Shown in pieces: positions 24,396 to 36,193 of a DNA stretch of 64,000 nt. The notes beneath the pieces were generated by a model. It ran no database searches and was not told where the DNA came from. It saw only the letters and a program-made list of their open reading frames with translations. Origin of the DNA: Eutrigla gurnardus. Its lineage: Eukaryota > Chordata > Actinopteri > Perciformes > Triglidae. The translations under genes were made by a program, and so were the position numbers. The first letter of the stretch is position 1. Each line of letters opens with the position of its first letter. The DNA is taken from NCBI GenBank assembly GCA_963514095.1, contig OY741271.1, positions 12,266,772 through 12,330,771 on the forward strand, written 5' to 3'.

Positions 24396-24417
24396 TTGTG
24401 TCTGTGTGTGTGTGTGT
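24361..24417 (+). repeat. (TG)n microsatellite
   Basis: This is an interrupted TG run with single T and C substitutions, followed 180 bases later by a CA run of opposite sense. Confidence 0.95.
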
Positions 24418-24590
24418 CGTGGTCAGGGACTTTCACCATAAGGGGATTCGAGTCTTGCCTCTCGTTATGGTGCAATCCAAAGCAACCATCAAGTCAGAGC
24501 TGATGAATAGGAAGCTGCTGCTAATGATCATTAAAATGCTCCTTTCGCCACATGTAGTATTGGGCCATTTATCAGCCACAGAGACAAACC

Positions 24591-24596
<6 letters not shown>

Positions 24597-24642
<46 letters not shown>
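24597..24642 (+). repeat. (CA)n microsatellite
   Basis: This is a perfect CA run of about 23 units, complementary to the TG run at 24361-24417. Confidence 0.95.
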
Positions 24643-24643
<1 letters not shown>

Positions 24644-25511
24644 CCACATACATCACACACGCTAATCAGCTGCTTCCCAGTAGCCGTGGCAACCAACTGC
24701 AGAATCTCCTTTCCTGTGCCCCTTCACTGTTTCTCTCCCTTTCCCTCTCCTATATACCACCTTTTGCTTTCATGAGCTAATCCTTCCCTCATCCTTTTTT
24801 TCCCTTCTCCTTCCTGGCTAACGAAGAAAGAGAAAGTTAGACATAGAAAAGCAGAGGGAGGAGGGGGGGCTAGAGACAAGGCCTGAAAGCGCTCTGCAGG
24901 CCGCTGCCTAGCACCTGATTTCCTCTGGGAACAGAGCGGAGATAAAGAAATAAAGGCGTGACCGTGTGAAAGGGAAAGAGCAGATAAAGACTGGGTTTAC
25001 CTGCCAGGTGGGACTCGGGGGAGATTGAGCGTATCAAACCAACAGTGCTGCCTTGACATGTGCACGGTGAGCGGACTGGTAATGCTGGTAAAGAAATGAA
25101 ACGGTGAAGATAGTTATCTGAATGCCAAGTGAAGAGTTTTAAAGTAGATGAAATAGCTGACAGAAATTTTTGTTTTTAATAATTGTATTTTGAATTGTGT
25201 ACAAATAGTGGAGACACTATGGCTACAGTGGAGAGATGATACATTTTTAATAATGACCTAGGACCCCATGTATCCTACTAATGGTGACACCACTGCTACC
25301 AATGGAAAGATGGTTGCATTGCAGTGTTTGAATTATTTTATCTTGGTGCCACAAGAATGTCCCAGTTCAGCAATGATGCATTACTTAAGGTTAATATTTA
25401 TAGGTTTTTAATCATTATCATTGTAAAATAATGTATTCCTCTGTGCCTTGAAACCCTGTTTATTGTCCAAAAACCTGTCAATGAGTGCTCTGGGTGACAT
25501 TCATCTCTATG

Positions 25512-25512
<1 letters not shown>

Positions 25513-25594
<82 letters not shown>
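25513..25594 (+). repeat. (AC)n microsatellite, 41 units
   Basis: This is a perfect 82-base AC run, the longest dinucleotide CA/TG tract in the window. Confidence 0.97.
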
Positions 25595-25596
<2 letters not shown>

Positions 25597-28500
25597 TGAG
25601 TCCCACAAACAGCATCCTGCTGCCAGGAACACTCACTAGAGTGCCAAGTGTGTATTAATCCCCAGTTGAAAATGGTCCCCAGTCAATTCATTATTTTCTG
25701 TTTGAGAAGTGCCCATGTATTTTTAGAAAAATGAATTAGCCTTTTTAAAATAACAACAGCAAACAACTATACACGTATGAGTTTAATGATTTGCGTTGCT
25801 AGCTGGAACCAATGGACTTGGGTAGAGAGCCATAGACGGCCTGGAGCTGTCAGAGTGACAGTTGGTTTTATCTTTACATGTGATTTGTTAATAATAAAAA
25901 TAAAGAATATCACCAGCCGTATCCTGCAAAACAAAAACAAAAATGTATTCCTAAGAAGAGTCTTACACACAGTAGTTGTAGGTATTTAGTTAAATATGCC
26001 TCAGGGCAAATCAACATTCTTTTAACTGGAACTTAAAACGTTAACGCTGCTATACCAAGCTTTCTTGAATAAGTAGTAAATGTAGGATCTTTATCAGTCT
26101 GCTGAAGCCATCACACCCAGTAAGACAAGAGTGAGGATATAAATACATGTACACAAACAGGTAATGCTGATCTTCCTACATATTTTGACTGAGCTCTCCT
26201 CAGCATCCCATGGTTCTGCCACATAACCAGTGCGACTGCTTCATTCTCTAGTTCCTGCCCTCTGAAAGCTGACATGTCTTGACATAACCCTTTTACAGGT
26301 GTCAATAACCATCACAATGTGCTGCAGTTTGCTCTCTACACCCACATTCCTCTGCTGTTGCCCTGGAAACTTTCACAGAAGGGGATAGGTGATAGTCAGA
26401 CTGGCCCTTTTCTGGAAGATGTTAAAAAGATGCAATGACTCATATTTCATGATTCACAGTGCCATGTGATCACAATTAGTCATTATTTCCTTCAGTGCCA
26501 TTGATGCATCCCTTTACTTTCAATGCAGCGTAGTCATCATCCGTCCATGTTGCCATCTGAGTCATAACTAACGTGGATTTGGGTTTTAATGGCTTACAAG
26601 AAGGCCAGCGAATCTTCATGTGCTGCTTCAAGGCCTGTTGGAAGTCAAGGTGAATTTGACAAAAATAAGACAAATATTTACTCTTACTCGGCTTCCTCAC
26701 ATGCAGCCAGTGGTTCCCTGTGGTTATTAACAAGGCCTTGGTACAGTGGGTTAGAGGAGTGAGTCGATTTGAAGGTGAAATTCTCCCCTTGAGTGAACCT
26801 TGTATGAGGGGCCGAGTGGCCTCTAGTGAAACGGCCAAACCTCAGCCACATATTTACAAATTCCTCAGATACCACTCATTGCCCGGGAACATTGACTCAA
26901 CGCGCAAGTGTTACAGCCTCTCCAGAATGTTTGCTCACTGAGTTTCTACAGTATTTAAATGAAGGTGTGTATCAGTTTGTTTATCTAGAGCTTCACCGTG
27001 AAGGAGAGCGCTACTGTAGCAGTGAGAGCAGAGCAGTGTAGCAGAGCAGTGACTTTACACAGTTGACTTTAGTACATACACAGCCATGTACTTAAATACC
27101 TAGTATACTTGAAGTTCTTCCATTCCAGGAAATAAAAGTACACTAAATATACTTCAAATTGTGCTTAGTTGTGCTTAGTTGTTCCAAAATAGCAAACTTC
27201 ACGTTAACCATTAACCCTTGAAGTGTACTGATGTGTGTTGATGAGTGTTTTGGATTGCGATCCATGATCAAATCTATCTCATCCCTAGTCTAAAATATTC
27301 TAGTCTTGCATTTAAGGCCCAGTATTTACTTATATATTAGCAAACATGAATCAAACAGACGGAAAGTGTGATTTTGTTGGGGACTATTTTCAGCTGCGGA
27401 TTAATAGACATTCAGCGCTCCAGTGAGTGTTACCAGCTGTGGGACTGAATCAGAATAAACTACAGTGTGTGTGTTCAGCGTAATGAGGGGTCACGACAGT
27501 CAGTGCAACAGTGTGGCCCTTTGATGTATTTTTTATCGTTTTTGGATCAATCCATGGCAGGTTTTTTTTGCTTTTGATGGGGTTTGTTGACTAACAAAAT
27601 TTAATATCACCAGAATTTAAGACATAAAGACTTAAACGCCTCATGTATTGAGCTGCTGGTATCGGTTTCCGGCAAAGGCCGTAGTTCACACCGCAGAAAT
27701 GAGTTCATCACTGCACGTTCAGCTCCCCCCTTATCTTCCACCTGCACATTCACACACTTCTTAGAAATATTAGACATGAAGCCAAACATTCATTTCTTCA
27801 GAAGAAGGCATCGCATTGCATTAGACATGACAAAGTGTAAAACAACCCCCCCCCCCTACATTTATATTATTTAGTCATCCTGTAACTGTGCTCTCATTGT
27901 TGGTGTGTTTCCTGAAAACTCTACGACCAGGCAGTTTCATTGTTCAGCTTTTAGTCTGCACTTCCAGCGGTCCAATGGTGGAGGTGATGTCACCACGTAG
28001 AAACTGGGCCGTAAAGGAAACTAGACTCCACAGTTGTCTTATCAAGCAGGAATCAGAATGAAGTCAGAATGACTTCAAACTCCTGGAATGAAGCGCCTAC
28101 ACCTCCTCATTCTTTCTGTCGAGCCCTGAACCACCTCTGTTCTTTGGCCGTCACTCCCCCGGTTATTTGTTGCTGTGTCTTCGTGGGGTCTGTTCCAGAA
28201 AGGGGCGTTGCCAAAAAAAAAAGCCAGAGTTGAGGGACCCTCAGGGTTTTCAGCTCCAGAGACAGAAATGACCCTCTGGGTCAGTTCCTGTGGCAACTAA
28301 TAATCTGTAGGTGTGTCCCCGGCCTCGGGGCCTGGAGGAGCTGTCGGACACACCGTTTAATTTCCTTACTGATCCAGTCGATACCGAAGCTCATTAATTT
28401 GCTGAGATTCACCGACGGGAGAGGAAGATCAAATACCTGGTAGGAAATGTGAGCTCCCTGAAGGACTTTTTCTACAAAGTGAGATCACTTCTTTGAACAG

Positions 28501-28854
28501 TGATCTCACATTCAAATAGTGCACATTGTGGGTTGAGTCAGAATAAAATGTTTGCATTTGTTTCTTTTATTGCAAGTTAACTTTATAACACAGTAACTGC
28601 TTAAGGCATCTGTCAGGTCAGCGATTGCAAATGACTGTAATAATCTTCAGTGTGCAGCTTTTATACACAGCAGTCTGTGAATAACAATGTCATGTTCTTC
28701 ACAGTGTAATTGGTCCCAGTGATGCTAACGTTGCCGTCTTATTGGAGATTATGCAAATATTCCTCAACCTCACTGAATACTGATGTATCTACAATCATCT
28801 TAAATCGGCAGTAGCTTTTACCAGCATTTCAGTTTTTAATCACTTTTGGGCTGC

Positions 28855-29100
28855 AACTACTGATTGTTTTCATTATCGGTTAATCTGCAGATCTTTTTCA
28901 AGATGAATCCATCGTTTTGTCAATGACATGTCAAAAATGATCTTATAATTTCCCAGAGGCAAAGGTGGCATCTTATACATTCCCTGTTTTGTTCAAGGAT
29001 CATTCCAAGCCAGAAGGTGTTCAGTTTCCTGTTGCGTCGCAAAGAAAAGCCGAGACGCACATTTGACAAGCTGGAGACTATTTGGCTTTTTAGCTCAATA
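28855..29100 (+). repeat. Dispersed repeat copy (GCTGCAACTAACGATTATT family)
   Basis: It begins GGGCTGCAACTACTGATTG, then TTTTCATTATCGGTTAATCTGC, and later ATCCATCGTTTTGTC. It is the clearest 5' end of this family in the window. It lies in bcl2l1 intron 2 about 1 kb before the last exon. Confidence 0.6.
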
Positions 29101-30069
29101 CAATAACTCGAGGCTCGGCCCTGTATTTACCCATTGCAGTAGTGAATTTAGACATTGGAGATGATTTGATGATGACTTTCTTTCAGCGTCCATGCGATAA
29201 AATCAGGGTGAGGAATTTCCGGCGTCGGGATCAGAAGACTCAAATTCCTGGGTTTTGATTCACTGATAAGCTCTCTGTCCTTTCACTCTCGACTTCCTGT
29301 CTCCTTTCTCAGCACAGCTTCCAGTAACAGCACCCCCACCCCATCCTCCTCCATAAAATACCTCCTGTACCGTCTGGTGCATCCACCTCTGACTAACAAT
29401 CAGACATGTGATTGAGTCAGGGTGATATTTAAAGATGATTTCTCATTAAGAAGGAGTGAATAATATTTACTAAGGTGAGGCACAGTAGACCGCTTTGAAC
29501 AGGCAGGAGTGGGTCATGTCCGGATCAGCTGATCTGTTAAGACATGAGATTTGAGTCAAACTGGTGCCTCCTTGTGGCCGGACGTTAAAACTGTGCAGCT
29601 CATTACCAGGAAATGGTTTCAGTGGGCGGCTAACGCTGGAAACAATGTCAGCAACAGCAGTGGGATGGGAAGGTGTGGGCAGGTGACCGGGTCAGAACGC
29701 TGAATTTGAATGATGTGGATCTTTCCTTTTAATGAATGTGATCTTGTTGTCAGTGAGCACAGCATTGATGCAGGTGGCCTTTGGGGCTTTTTGCTGGCAG
29801 TGATCACCTGTATGATCGCTGTGGTTCACAGAAAGTTCCCATGTGGGCTGTGACAGTCATACGGATACCCAGCTGTGGGCGGTTCTGCTTGTTTGAGGCC
29901 TGGAGACCTTTACAGGGGAAATCTACCTGACCCTCTAAACCTACCTGAGACCTGTTTTAGATTTTCGTTTTGGGAAGTGTGTATGCATGTGTTTTTTTTT
30001 TTTCTTTCAGATTTGAATACGTCTCACATAATGTGAAGCAAAAACCCATTTTTCTCTCTTTCTCACCAG

Positions 30070-30213
30070 GAGCGTTTTGCCGAAATGTTCGGGCAGGACG
30101 CGGCGGCAGAGAGCAGGAGGTCTCAGGAGAGTTTCAAGAAGTGGCTGCTGGCCGGTATGACCCTGGTGACCGGAGTCGTGGTGGGCTCGCTCATCGCCCA
30201 GAAACGCCTGTGA
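30070..30213 (+). CDS. bcl2l1: Bcl-xL (BCL2-like 1), coding exon 2 of 2
   Basis: After the acceptor ending at 30069, the phase-0 exon encodes 47 residues (186-232). It completes BH2 (W185 joined to ERFAEMFG), carries the AAESRRSQESFKKW linker, and ends with a membrane anchor (about 210-227, WLLAGMTLVTGVVVGSLIAQ) followed by the basic end KRL and TGA at 30211-30213. A C-terminal hydrophobic helix with a basic tail is what targets Bcl-xL to the outer mitochondrial membrane. Joined to 10607-11161 the coding sequence is 699 nt for 232 residues, about the usual Bcl-xL length. Both exons are intact, so the gene looks functional. Confidence 0.97.
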   Translation, partial: ERFAEMFGQDAAAESRRSQESFKKWLLAGMTLVTGVVVGSLIAQKRL

Positions 30214-31945
30214 AGGGAGACACGTGACCCTCTCCATCCGCGTCCTTCACTCCCCTCAACCTTCCCCTCAAACCCCACAGAAGTTAAAATGAAGGTCCTG
30301 TTTGTCTCGTCAGAACTGCTGATGATGTTTACTCCCCGACCCCCCCCTCTTCCCCCATCCTCACACATCCCACAGTGGACTAAGAATCCTCACATGTTGT
30401 TGAACTTTTAAGAAAAAAGACAGAAGAGGAAGAGTTACTAGTATTCATGTGTTCACCTGATTCCACCACGATGACAAACGTGCGGTGACACACGGACGGA
30501 CACGTTATTCCTTTCATTCACTGAACCAGTTGTTCCTTCTATTCCTTTCTCTTTATGTTTGTACCCTTTAGTTTTAACAAATTGTTTGCTTTCCCGTGTT
30601 TGTGTTGAAAAGACTGACTCCAGCCTTCACAGATATATAAAAAGTCAGCAGGGCGGGGCGGATCCGACCGTGTCGCCCTGAAGCCTGTGTTGTTGCCCTT
30701 CCTCACCAACAGCTCGCTGTGTGCCATATGGATGATGTAGCACCTGCCCCCCAACAGCTTCTCTCGTTCCCATTTTGTAATCGCCATCACATACAGTGCA
30801 GCGTCATGTCCCATGACTCCTTACACTGAGTGTTTTTGACCCCCCCGCCCCCCTTCATGCTTCATTGATTTAGTGTGAACGGTCAAGGAGATTTTAGTTA
30901 ACAATAACATGGGAGTCTTAACCTAAATGGGGGAAACTAGCTCCCCTGCTTGTTTGTGTTTGTTGGTGCATTTCTTTTTTGGGGTTTGGATATGTGAACC
31001 ATTAAAACCCAGCTGCTCCCGCTGATTTGTGCTCCGTGGTCGTACTTGGCCTTGATTTGATCCTGTTTGTGTTTAATCCGCCCGCCGACTGCCAGGCTAC
31101 TGTGTGTGTGGCCAGTGAATCAGCGGAACTGCAGTTCATGCGAGCGGGCCGCGTTTACGACACAGTAGCTGAGGAATGCAGCAAATACTGTAGCAACACA
31201 TACAACACACAGAGCGGCACAGCATGACGGACTCTCCTCCAGGTCGCATGTTTGGGTGTACAGCTTTTATCTCTGGCAACACTTTATTTTAACCCACTAT
31301 TTAGCGTTCAGACGAATTCAATAAATAGTTTACAAAACACTATAATGGTGTTTTATTAATATCAATCATAACTTCTCATGTGATGTTAATGAAGTATGGA
31401 CTTTATTTAATGCTATCTGACTACACATGAACAAATCCGTACAGTGTGATATTAGATTAGTTTCAAGGTTCATACACACAAACAGATTATTCAGGTTTAG
31501 AAATTGTATCTTCTGTCAGGCCATGCGCTAAAGGAGTTAAATCAATAAATACAGTAAAGAAATATGACATAGATCATGTTAGATTTAAATATAACTCGAC
31601 CCGGCCAATACAGATAGTTGGGATCTATCAGATAATTGTATCAGCCGATAACTTTTTTTTTCTCTTTTTTTTTCTTTTTTTACATGAACCAGATCCATAC
31701 TAGGACATTTGAGAAAAGTCAGCTCGACTGCGCTCCCTGGTGGGCAAACTCTGTGATGGTGACAGTTTTCAAAGCTAGTTTGGCATTTCTGTTGTATTAC
31801 TTATAATAAGACAATATATTGTCATTCATTCATTAGTCCAATAATAGATTCGTTATAATTGTTGAGGAAATACATAAACACTTAAAAGATCCTAATATCA
31901 GTTCACAACTACATTATAGTGCGTTATAAACAATGTATTTATCAA

Positions 31946-32248
31946 TTAGAGAGCTGCAAACAATTAGTCGATTGAAAGTCAACAGTGTTGATTAATAGTC
32001 ATCAAGCAGAAATGACAGGATGCACTGGTTCCAGCTTCTTATGTGAGGATTTGCTTCTTCTCTTCTCTGATGTCATGTTCTATAATTGTACATTCTGGAC
32101 TGTTGGTCTGATAAAACAAGACATGTGAAGACTTGAAATTGTGATGGACATGTTTCACTTATGTTGTGACATTTGATCGATTAAGCTATTGAGTAATAAT
32201 TATAATTAAGATTAATCGACGATGAAAGTAACCGTTAAGTTGCAGCCA
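31946..32248 (+). repeat. MITE-like repeat with inverted ends (GCTGCAACTAACGATTATT family)
   Basis: The left end reads GAGCTGCAAACAATTAGTCG. The reverse complement of the right end reads GGCTGCAACTTAACGGTTAC. Both are variants of the family's terminal motif, so the copy has inverted ends about 300 bp apart. Internal landmarks (GGACTGTTGGTCTGATAAAA, CAAGACATGTGAAG) also occur in diverged form in the other copies. Confidence 0.6.
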
Positions 32249-33862
32249 TTAATTGTTTAAGCTGCTCGACAGGGTTAAAGTAAAGTGTTGGGGTCATTTC
32301 TTTGCTCATCTTTGCAATAAAATCCTAATCATGTCCTGCAGCCAATCAACTATTATTTAAAGCATACACTCATAACTGACAGTTCAACATCGGAGCCTTT
32401 TTTTGGAGATTAATGTAGCAAACTGATGCAGCGTCCGTGTTTGAGGAGGCGATGCCGTTCTGCTTCACATGAGTTTGATGAGAAATGTGTCTGTTTACCA
32501 TCGTGAGCGAATCGGCAGCTGTCAGTGGCTGAAGCGCCGTAGAAGCCCAAACCTTCACATCCCATCTCACACTCATTCACTCCAACTTATCCCTGCTTTG
32601 CTTTCCTGGCTCACCCCCCCTCCCCCTCCCAACAACTCCTCCTCCATCCTCCCCAGTCGCCTCAAATCTGTCAAATCTCCATCCGTCTCTCCTCCTCTCT
32701 CCATCCGCATCCAGCCCCGCCTCTTCCTCTGCGATCCCTCGGCTGTCACCGTGACTAGCCACGTGTGTCAGTCACAGCTGGCTCTGCACAAACACACCTC
32801 GGCCGTGCACACAAGCTCGCAACGCACACGCCTGCCAGTCACATGTCGTCCATGGGAGACGGGGGGAGAGGGAGACCTCGTCTTCGTTTTAAGTGTAAAG
32901 CTGGAGTCGGAGGAGTGTTTGTCGCCTGGTGTTTCACGCACCAGCAACTGGTAGCTCGGTTTCTTTAACTGGGAAGGGGAGGGGAGGTGTGTTACAGCAG
33001 CTCGGTAAAGCACAGGACAGGCAGGTGTCATCCTCTAACCAATACAAGGGTCCGACACTTGATTCAGCCGTGTGGAGAGGGGCTGTAAACTCACATTTAC
33101 AACTGAAACATCTTCTGATTCATTAAGTTTTCATCCTCCTAGTTCACGTGTACGTCTTTAAACATGTCGCCTTCTAAACTGTTAAAAAAAAAAAAACCCA
33201 ACAGCTGCATTGACCATAGCTGAGTATCAGCCTTTAATGCTCGTGTCCTTAGAGCATCCTTTAGCCAAGGTCTGCCCTCATACATTCCAGTACAGCGTAT
33301 ATATATTTTTCTAGCGTGTGCACCCCTAAGAAGCTGCTCGCAAGCTTTCCTCTGCTGTCCTGGCCCTCACTGAAACAAGTTCCCTTCCAAAACGAGTGTA
33401 TATATGTGTCTGCGTGTGTGTGCGTGTGTGTGTGTGTGGCAAAAATGTTCTTGAAGGCACAAATGAAGGTGAAAAATGTGACAGCATTGGCACGACCCTA
33501 TATAAATAAATATATATATATATGCTAGTTATTTAAACTGATTACGGTAGAATAGTACGTTAGCTTAGTGACATATTTAAGGAAATCAGAACCGATGGCT
33601 TTCAAACATATCTGGTGTAAAAAAAAAAGATAAAAAATCATAATGTGCCCCTTCAAATGGCCTTAAACTCCATCTTTGCATTGATGTGCATAGTCATTCA
33701 TTGTGTTTTTTGTGTGTTTTTTTAGGATTATTGGACTGCCATTAGTGAGGAAAAATTCTTGTTGGCCACAAAGAGTACACAATTTAAGGTCGCAACCGTG
33801 TCCAGTGGTCTGTTTGTATGTCTTAGAATGCCGTTGTAAAAATCTTAAATTACATTGAACCT

Positions 33863-33868
33863 AATAAA
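33863..33868 (+). terminator. Candidate distal bcl2l1 poly(A) signal
   Basis: AATAAA in the context cctAATAAAgccaatg is followed by GT-rich sequence (ctgccatgtttgttcc). It is the last + strand signal before the convergent cox4i2 gene. Confidence 0.35.
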
Positions 33869-34084
33869 GCCAATGTTGGAAGATGCGCTGAGTCTGCCAT
33901 GTTTGTTCCACAGACCTGGATAGGTGTGTTCAAGCATGCACACATGAAGAGACGCTCCAATCTGCCTGAAGGAAGTCAATTTTACACCTGAAGTGATGTG
34001 AGGAAATGCATTGCTCAGCAGGTATCTTAGTTTAGTGAATTGCTATTTGTTGTGCATACTTATAATTACTAATTGGCACCGTAG

Positions 34085-34300
34085 ACTGCATAAGATGTTT
34101 ACTTTTATATACCATGGACACTCCGGTGTTTATCAGCTGTAAGGAGACTGTATATAAGAAGTGGACGCAGTCAGTGATGTCACCTAGACTACAGTTTTGA
34201 AGCCTGGAGTTTGGTATTTTGGCTGTTGCCATTTGAGTTTTTGAAATCAGTGAACAGAAGTGACCATATTTGGGTTGCGGAGGAGCGACGGGTGGATCTG
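34085..34300 (-). repeat. Dispersed repeat copy, reverse orientation (TCCAAATATGGTCAC family)
   Basis: On the - strand it carries CCAAATATGGTCACTTCTG, AATGGCAACAGCCAAAATACC, CTGTAGTCTAGGTGACATCA and TTCTTATATACAGTCTCC, in the same order as the + strand copies at 2440-3060 and 21166-21305. Confidence 0.6.
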
Positions 34301-34746
34301 AGAAACACAAGCAGCAGAGTAGCAACCTAACTGCATCTGGATCTATGTGGCTTCTGGTGTAAAGCCGTTAACAAAGTTGGCTTAATAATTCAACATTAAC
34401 TTTACTGCTAAGTGCCACACATCAGCAGGTAGAGAACTAGCTGCTATGTAGGGACAAAATTAATTGTTATTTTGTAAAATTGAAAGTGATATGTTGATTT
34501 AAAAGCATTTTTTTCTCTTTATCACTAAAAAAATTGACATTGTAGAAGATGATCAATTCTTTGTATTAAAAACAACCTGCAAAATAACAAGTAACTTGTC
34601 AAATCAATATGGAACTACTACTAATACTACTAGGTTAAGTTCAGGTTCAATTTTGGTGTTCTGCTTTGCATTTGTGAAGCAGATGAGCAGTAGAGCAGAA
34701 CCTACTCAGGATAATAATAATTGGACAGAGACATAAGCAAAACTTT

Positions 34747-34752
34747 TTTATT
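34747..34752 (-). terminator. cox4i2: cox4i2 poly(A) signal
   Basis: AATAAA on the - strand lies about 140 bases beyond the cox4i2 stop codon. It is roughly 0.9 kb from the last candidate poly(A) signal of the convergent bcl2l1. Confidence 0.6.
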
Positions 34753-34892
34753 AGTATTATTATAGGTTTACAACAGGACGGACTGTGGCAGAAGGCTGCA
34801 GTGGTTGGAGAGGAGGACCCTGACGGAGAGTCTCAGGTGGAACTGGACCGTGGACGAGCTCCAGCCTTCCAGTGGGTTTGACACCCATCCGT

Positions 34893-35026
34893 TTACTTCC
34901 ACTGGCCCTTCTCATAGTCCCACTTGGCTGAGAAGCCCTCGATGGGGTTGACCCTCATGTCCAACATCCTCTGTAGCTGCTTGGACTGCCACTCTGCTTC
35001 AAAGGTCCTGGGCCGTTCAGGGTAGA
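34893..35026 (-). CDS. cox4i2: Cytochrome c oxidase subunit 4 isoform 2, last coding exon
   Basis: This exon gives the matrix-to-intermembrane C-terminal part of COX4 (YPERPRTFEAEWQSKQLQRM...NPIEGFSAKWDYEKGQWK, stop 34893-34895). LQRMLDM.VNP...G...WDYEK..WK is the family's C-terminal signature. The acceptor is ttcactgtag and the exon enters with two bases (TC) completing a Val codon begun by the G that ends the previous exon. Subunit 4 is the largest nuclear-encoded subunit of complex IV and binds ATP as an allosteric regulator; isoform 2 is the hypoxia/lung-type isoform in mammals. Confidence 0.95.
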
Positions 35027-35451
35027 CTACAGTGAACAAGGCAGAGAGACATATACGGCCCTTCATTCGAGTGCAGTTGATCTTTTCAACTTTTTCATGA
35101 ATAGCATAAAGTGACGTTTTATTCTGGTAGACCTTTCTCATAGCGACCGTCAAAACACCGGTTAAACATCTAAAAGGCTGAAAATCCATTTACAGGGATC
35201 TGGTGTTATACGAGCTGGCTTACTGGGAGTCTTCAAAAAGAGAACAGAGCCGACAGTAATGTCATTAGTTACAGCTGTGCTTTTTCTGCCGTCGGTGACA
35301 ACGGCTGCTGTGATAAAGAGCTCATTAAGAGGCAGCGACAGCAGGTGTGTGATGTCGAGGCTGAGAAGCTTTACTCTTCTGAACCTCTTTCATTGTCAGA
35401 CCTTAAAGACGTGGCGTTTGTCCCTTCAGGAGTGTAACAAGGCGGGTTTAC

Positions 35452-35583
35452 CGTAGACTCTCTGCCACCAGACCACCAGGCCGGTGAGGCCGATGAAGAT
35501 GAAGATGCCGCCGACGACCGTCTTCCACTCTGCTGATGGATTCTTCATCTCTGGGTAGGTGAGACGGAAGGTGAGCCGATACA
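35452..35583 (-). CDS. cox4i2: Cytochrome c oxidase subunit 4 isoform 2, transmembrane exon
   Basis: The exon encodes YRLTFRLTYPEMKNPSAEWK followed by the single membrane-spanning helix TVVGGIFIFIGLTGLVVWWQ and RVY. Both ends split codons: T|TG (Leu) with the preceding exon and G|TC (Val) with the next. The donor is TACG|GTAAAC. The acceptor is TGCAG, preceded by an uninterrupted run of 21 C on the coding strand that replaces the usual mixed pyrimidine tract. Confidence 0.95.
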
Positions 35584-35588
35584 CTGCA

Positions 35589-35609
35589 GGGGGGGGGGGG
35601 GGGGGGGGG
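35589..35609 (+). repeat. G21 homopolymer forming the cox4i2 acceptor pyrimidine tract
   Basis: Twenty-one G on the + strand are read as C21 in the cox4i2 transcript, immediately upstream of the TGCAG acceptor of the transmembrane exon. Confidence 0.95.
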
Positions 35610-36028
35610 ATGGGTGAGATCGAGGTCAAGGAGAGACAATAGGGAAGTGTACCATTAATGAAATATGGACATATTTCTGCTTTCTCCATCTTTAAAAATA
35701 ATCCCTCTAGGACATTCTGAGCATTCATTTAGCAGCAATCAGCTAGCTTCTATGTGCAGATATATAGGAGGGATCCCAGATTTGACAGCATCTTTTTAAG
35801 AAAAGGTTTGAAAAGTTAAAATCAAGAATCAAAAGGCTAGACTCAAACTATATCAAACTATATCTGCAAACTATATCAGATAAATACAATACAATGATTA
35901 TACTCCTTAGAAGTGTACCTTTAGAATTGTACTTGTTAGTATAATACTAAATTAGTGCACTGTGGTCTATAATAGTGTTTCATTTTGGAGGTGACGTGTG
36001 TTTTGGGCTTCTTGTGTGATCAACCTAC

Positions 36029-36193
36029 AGGCAATCTTCTCCTCATTGGTCAGCTGGCTCCAGGGTCCCTTCTCCTTCTGTTTAAGGCTTTGGTCAGCAG
36101 CAGTCAGGACGTCTTTGTAGGGTCTGTCAGGCAGAGGGGTGTCCAGACGGTCCCAGTACATTGGCTGAGACATGTCCACCGACTCGGCCACCT
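36029..36193 (-). CDS. cox4i2: Cytochrome c oxidase subunit 4 isoform 2, matrix-domain exon
   Basis: The exon encodes 54 whole codons, VAESVDMSQPMYWDRLDTPL...SLKQKEKGPWSQLTNEEKIA. It is the matrix N-domain of mature COX4, with the family motif LK.KEKG.W..L...EK. The acceptor is ctgtccatccag and the donor is GCCT|GTAGGT. The entering AG completes Glu with the G of the previous exon, and the leaving T starts the Leu of ALYRL. Phases close perfectly across all four exons (100+165+132+134 = 531 nt; 176 residues). Confidence 0.95.

Larger units (their letters stand above)
11162..30069 (+). other. bcl2l1: bcl2l1 intron 2, 18.9 kb
   Basis: This long intron runs from GTGAGT to the acceptor tttctcaccag (30059-30069). 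I find no convincing nested gene. It contains microsatellites (16161-16205, 17139-17190, 24361-24417, 24597-24642, 25513-25594), homopolymer C (19410-19427) and several short dispersed repeats (14487-14660, 15655-15775, 21166-21305, 23865-24000, 28855-29100). Stretches of ordinary unique-looking sequence, such as 14930-15300 and 18890-19250, could include conserved regulatory elements, which cannot be judged without other genomes. A long internal intron between these coding exons is also typical of mammalian BCL2L1. Confidence 0.85.
30214..33890 (+). other. bcl2l1: bcl2l1 3'UTR and following spacer
   Basis: The 3'UTR starts after the stop, but its end is uncertain. Candidate poly(A) signals are ATTAAA 31001-31006, AATAAA 31320-31325 and AATAAA 33863-33868. 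A palindromic-ended repeat (31946-32248) lies within the interval, so a 3.6-kb 3'UTR would include a mobile element. Short TA/TG runs occur at about 33407-33440 and 33505-33524. No coding sequence is recognised. Confidence 0.4.
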
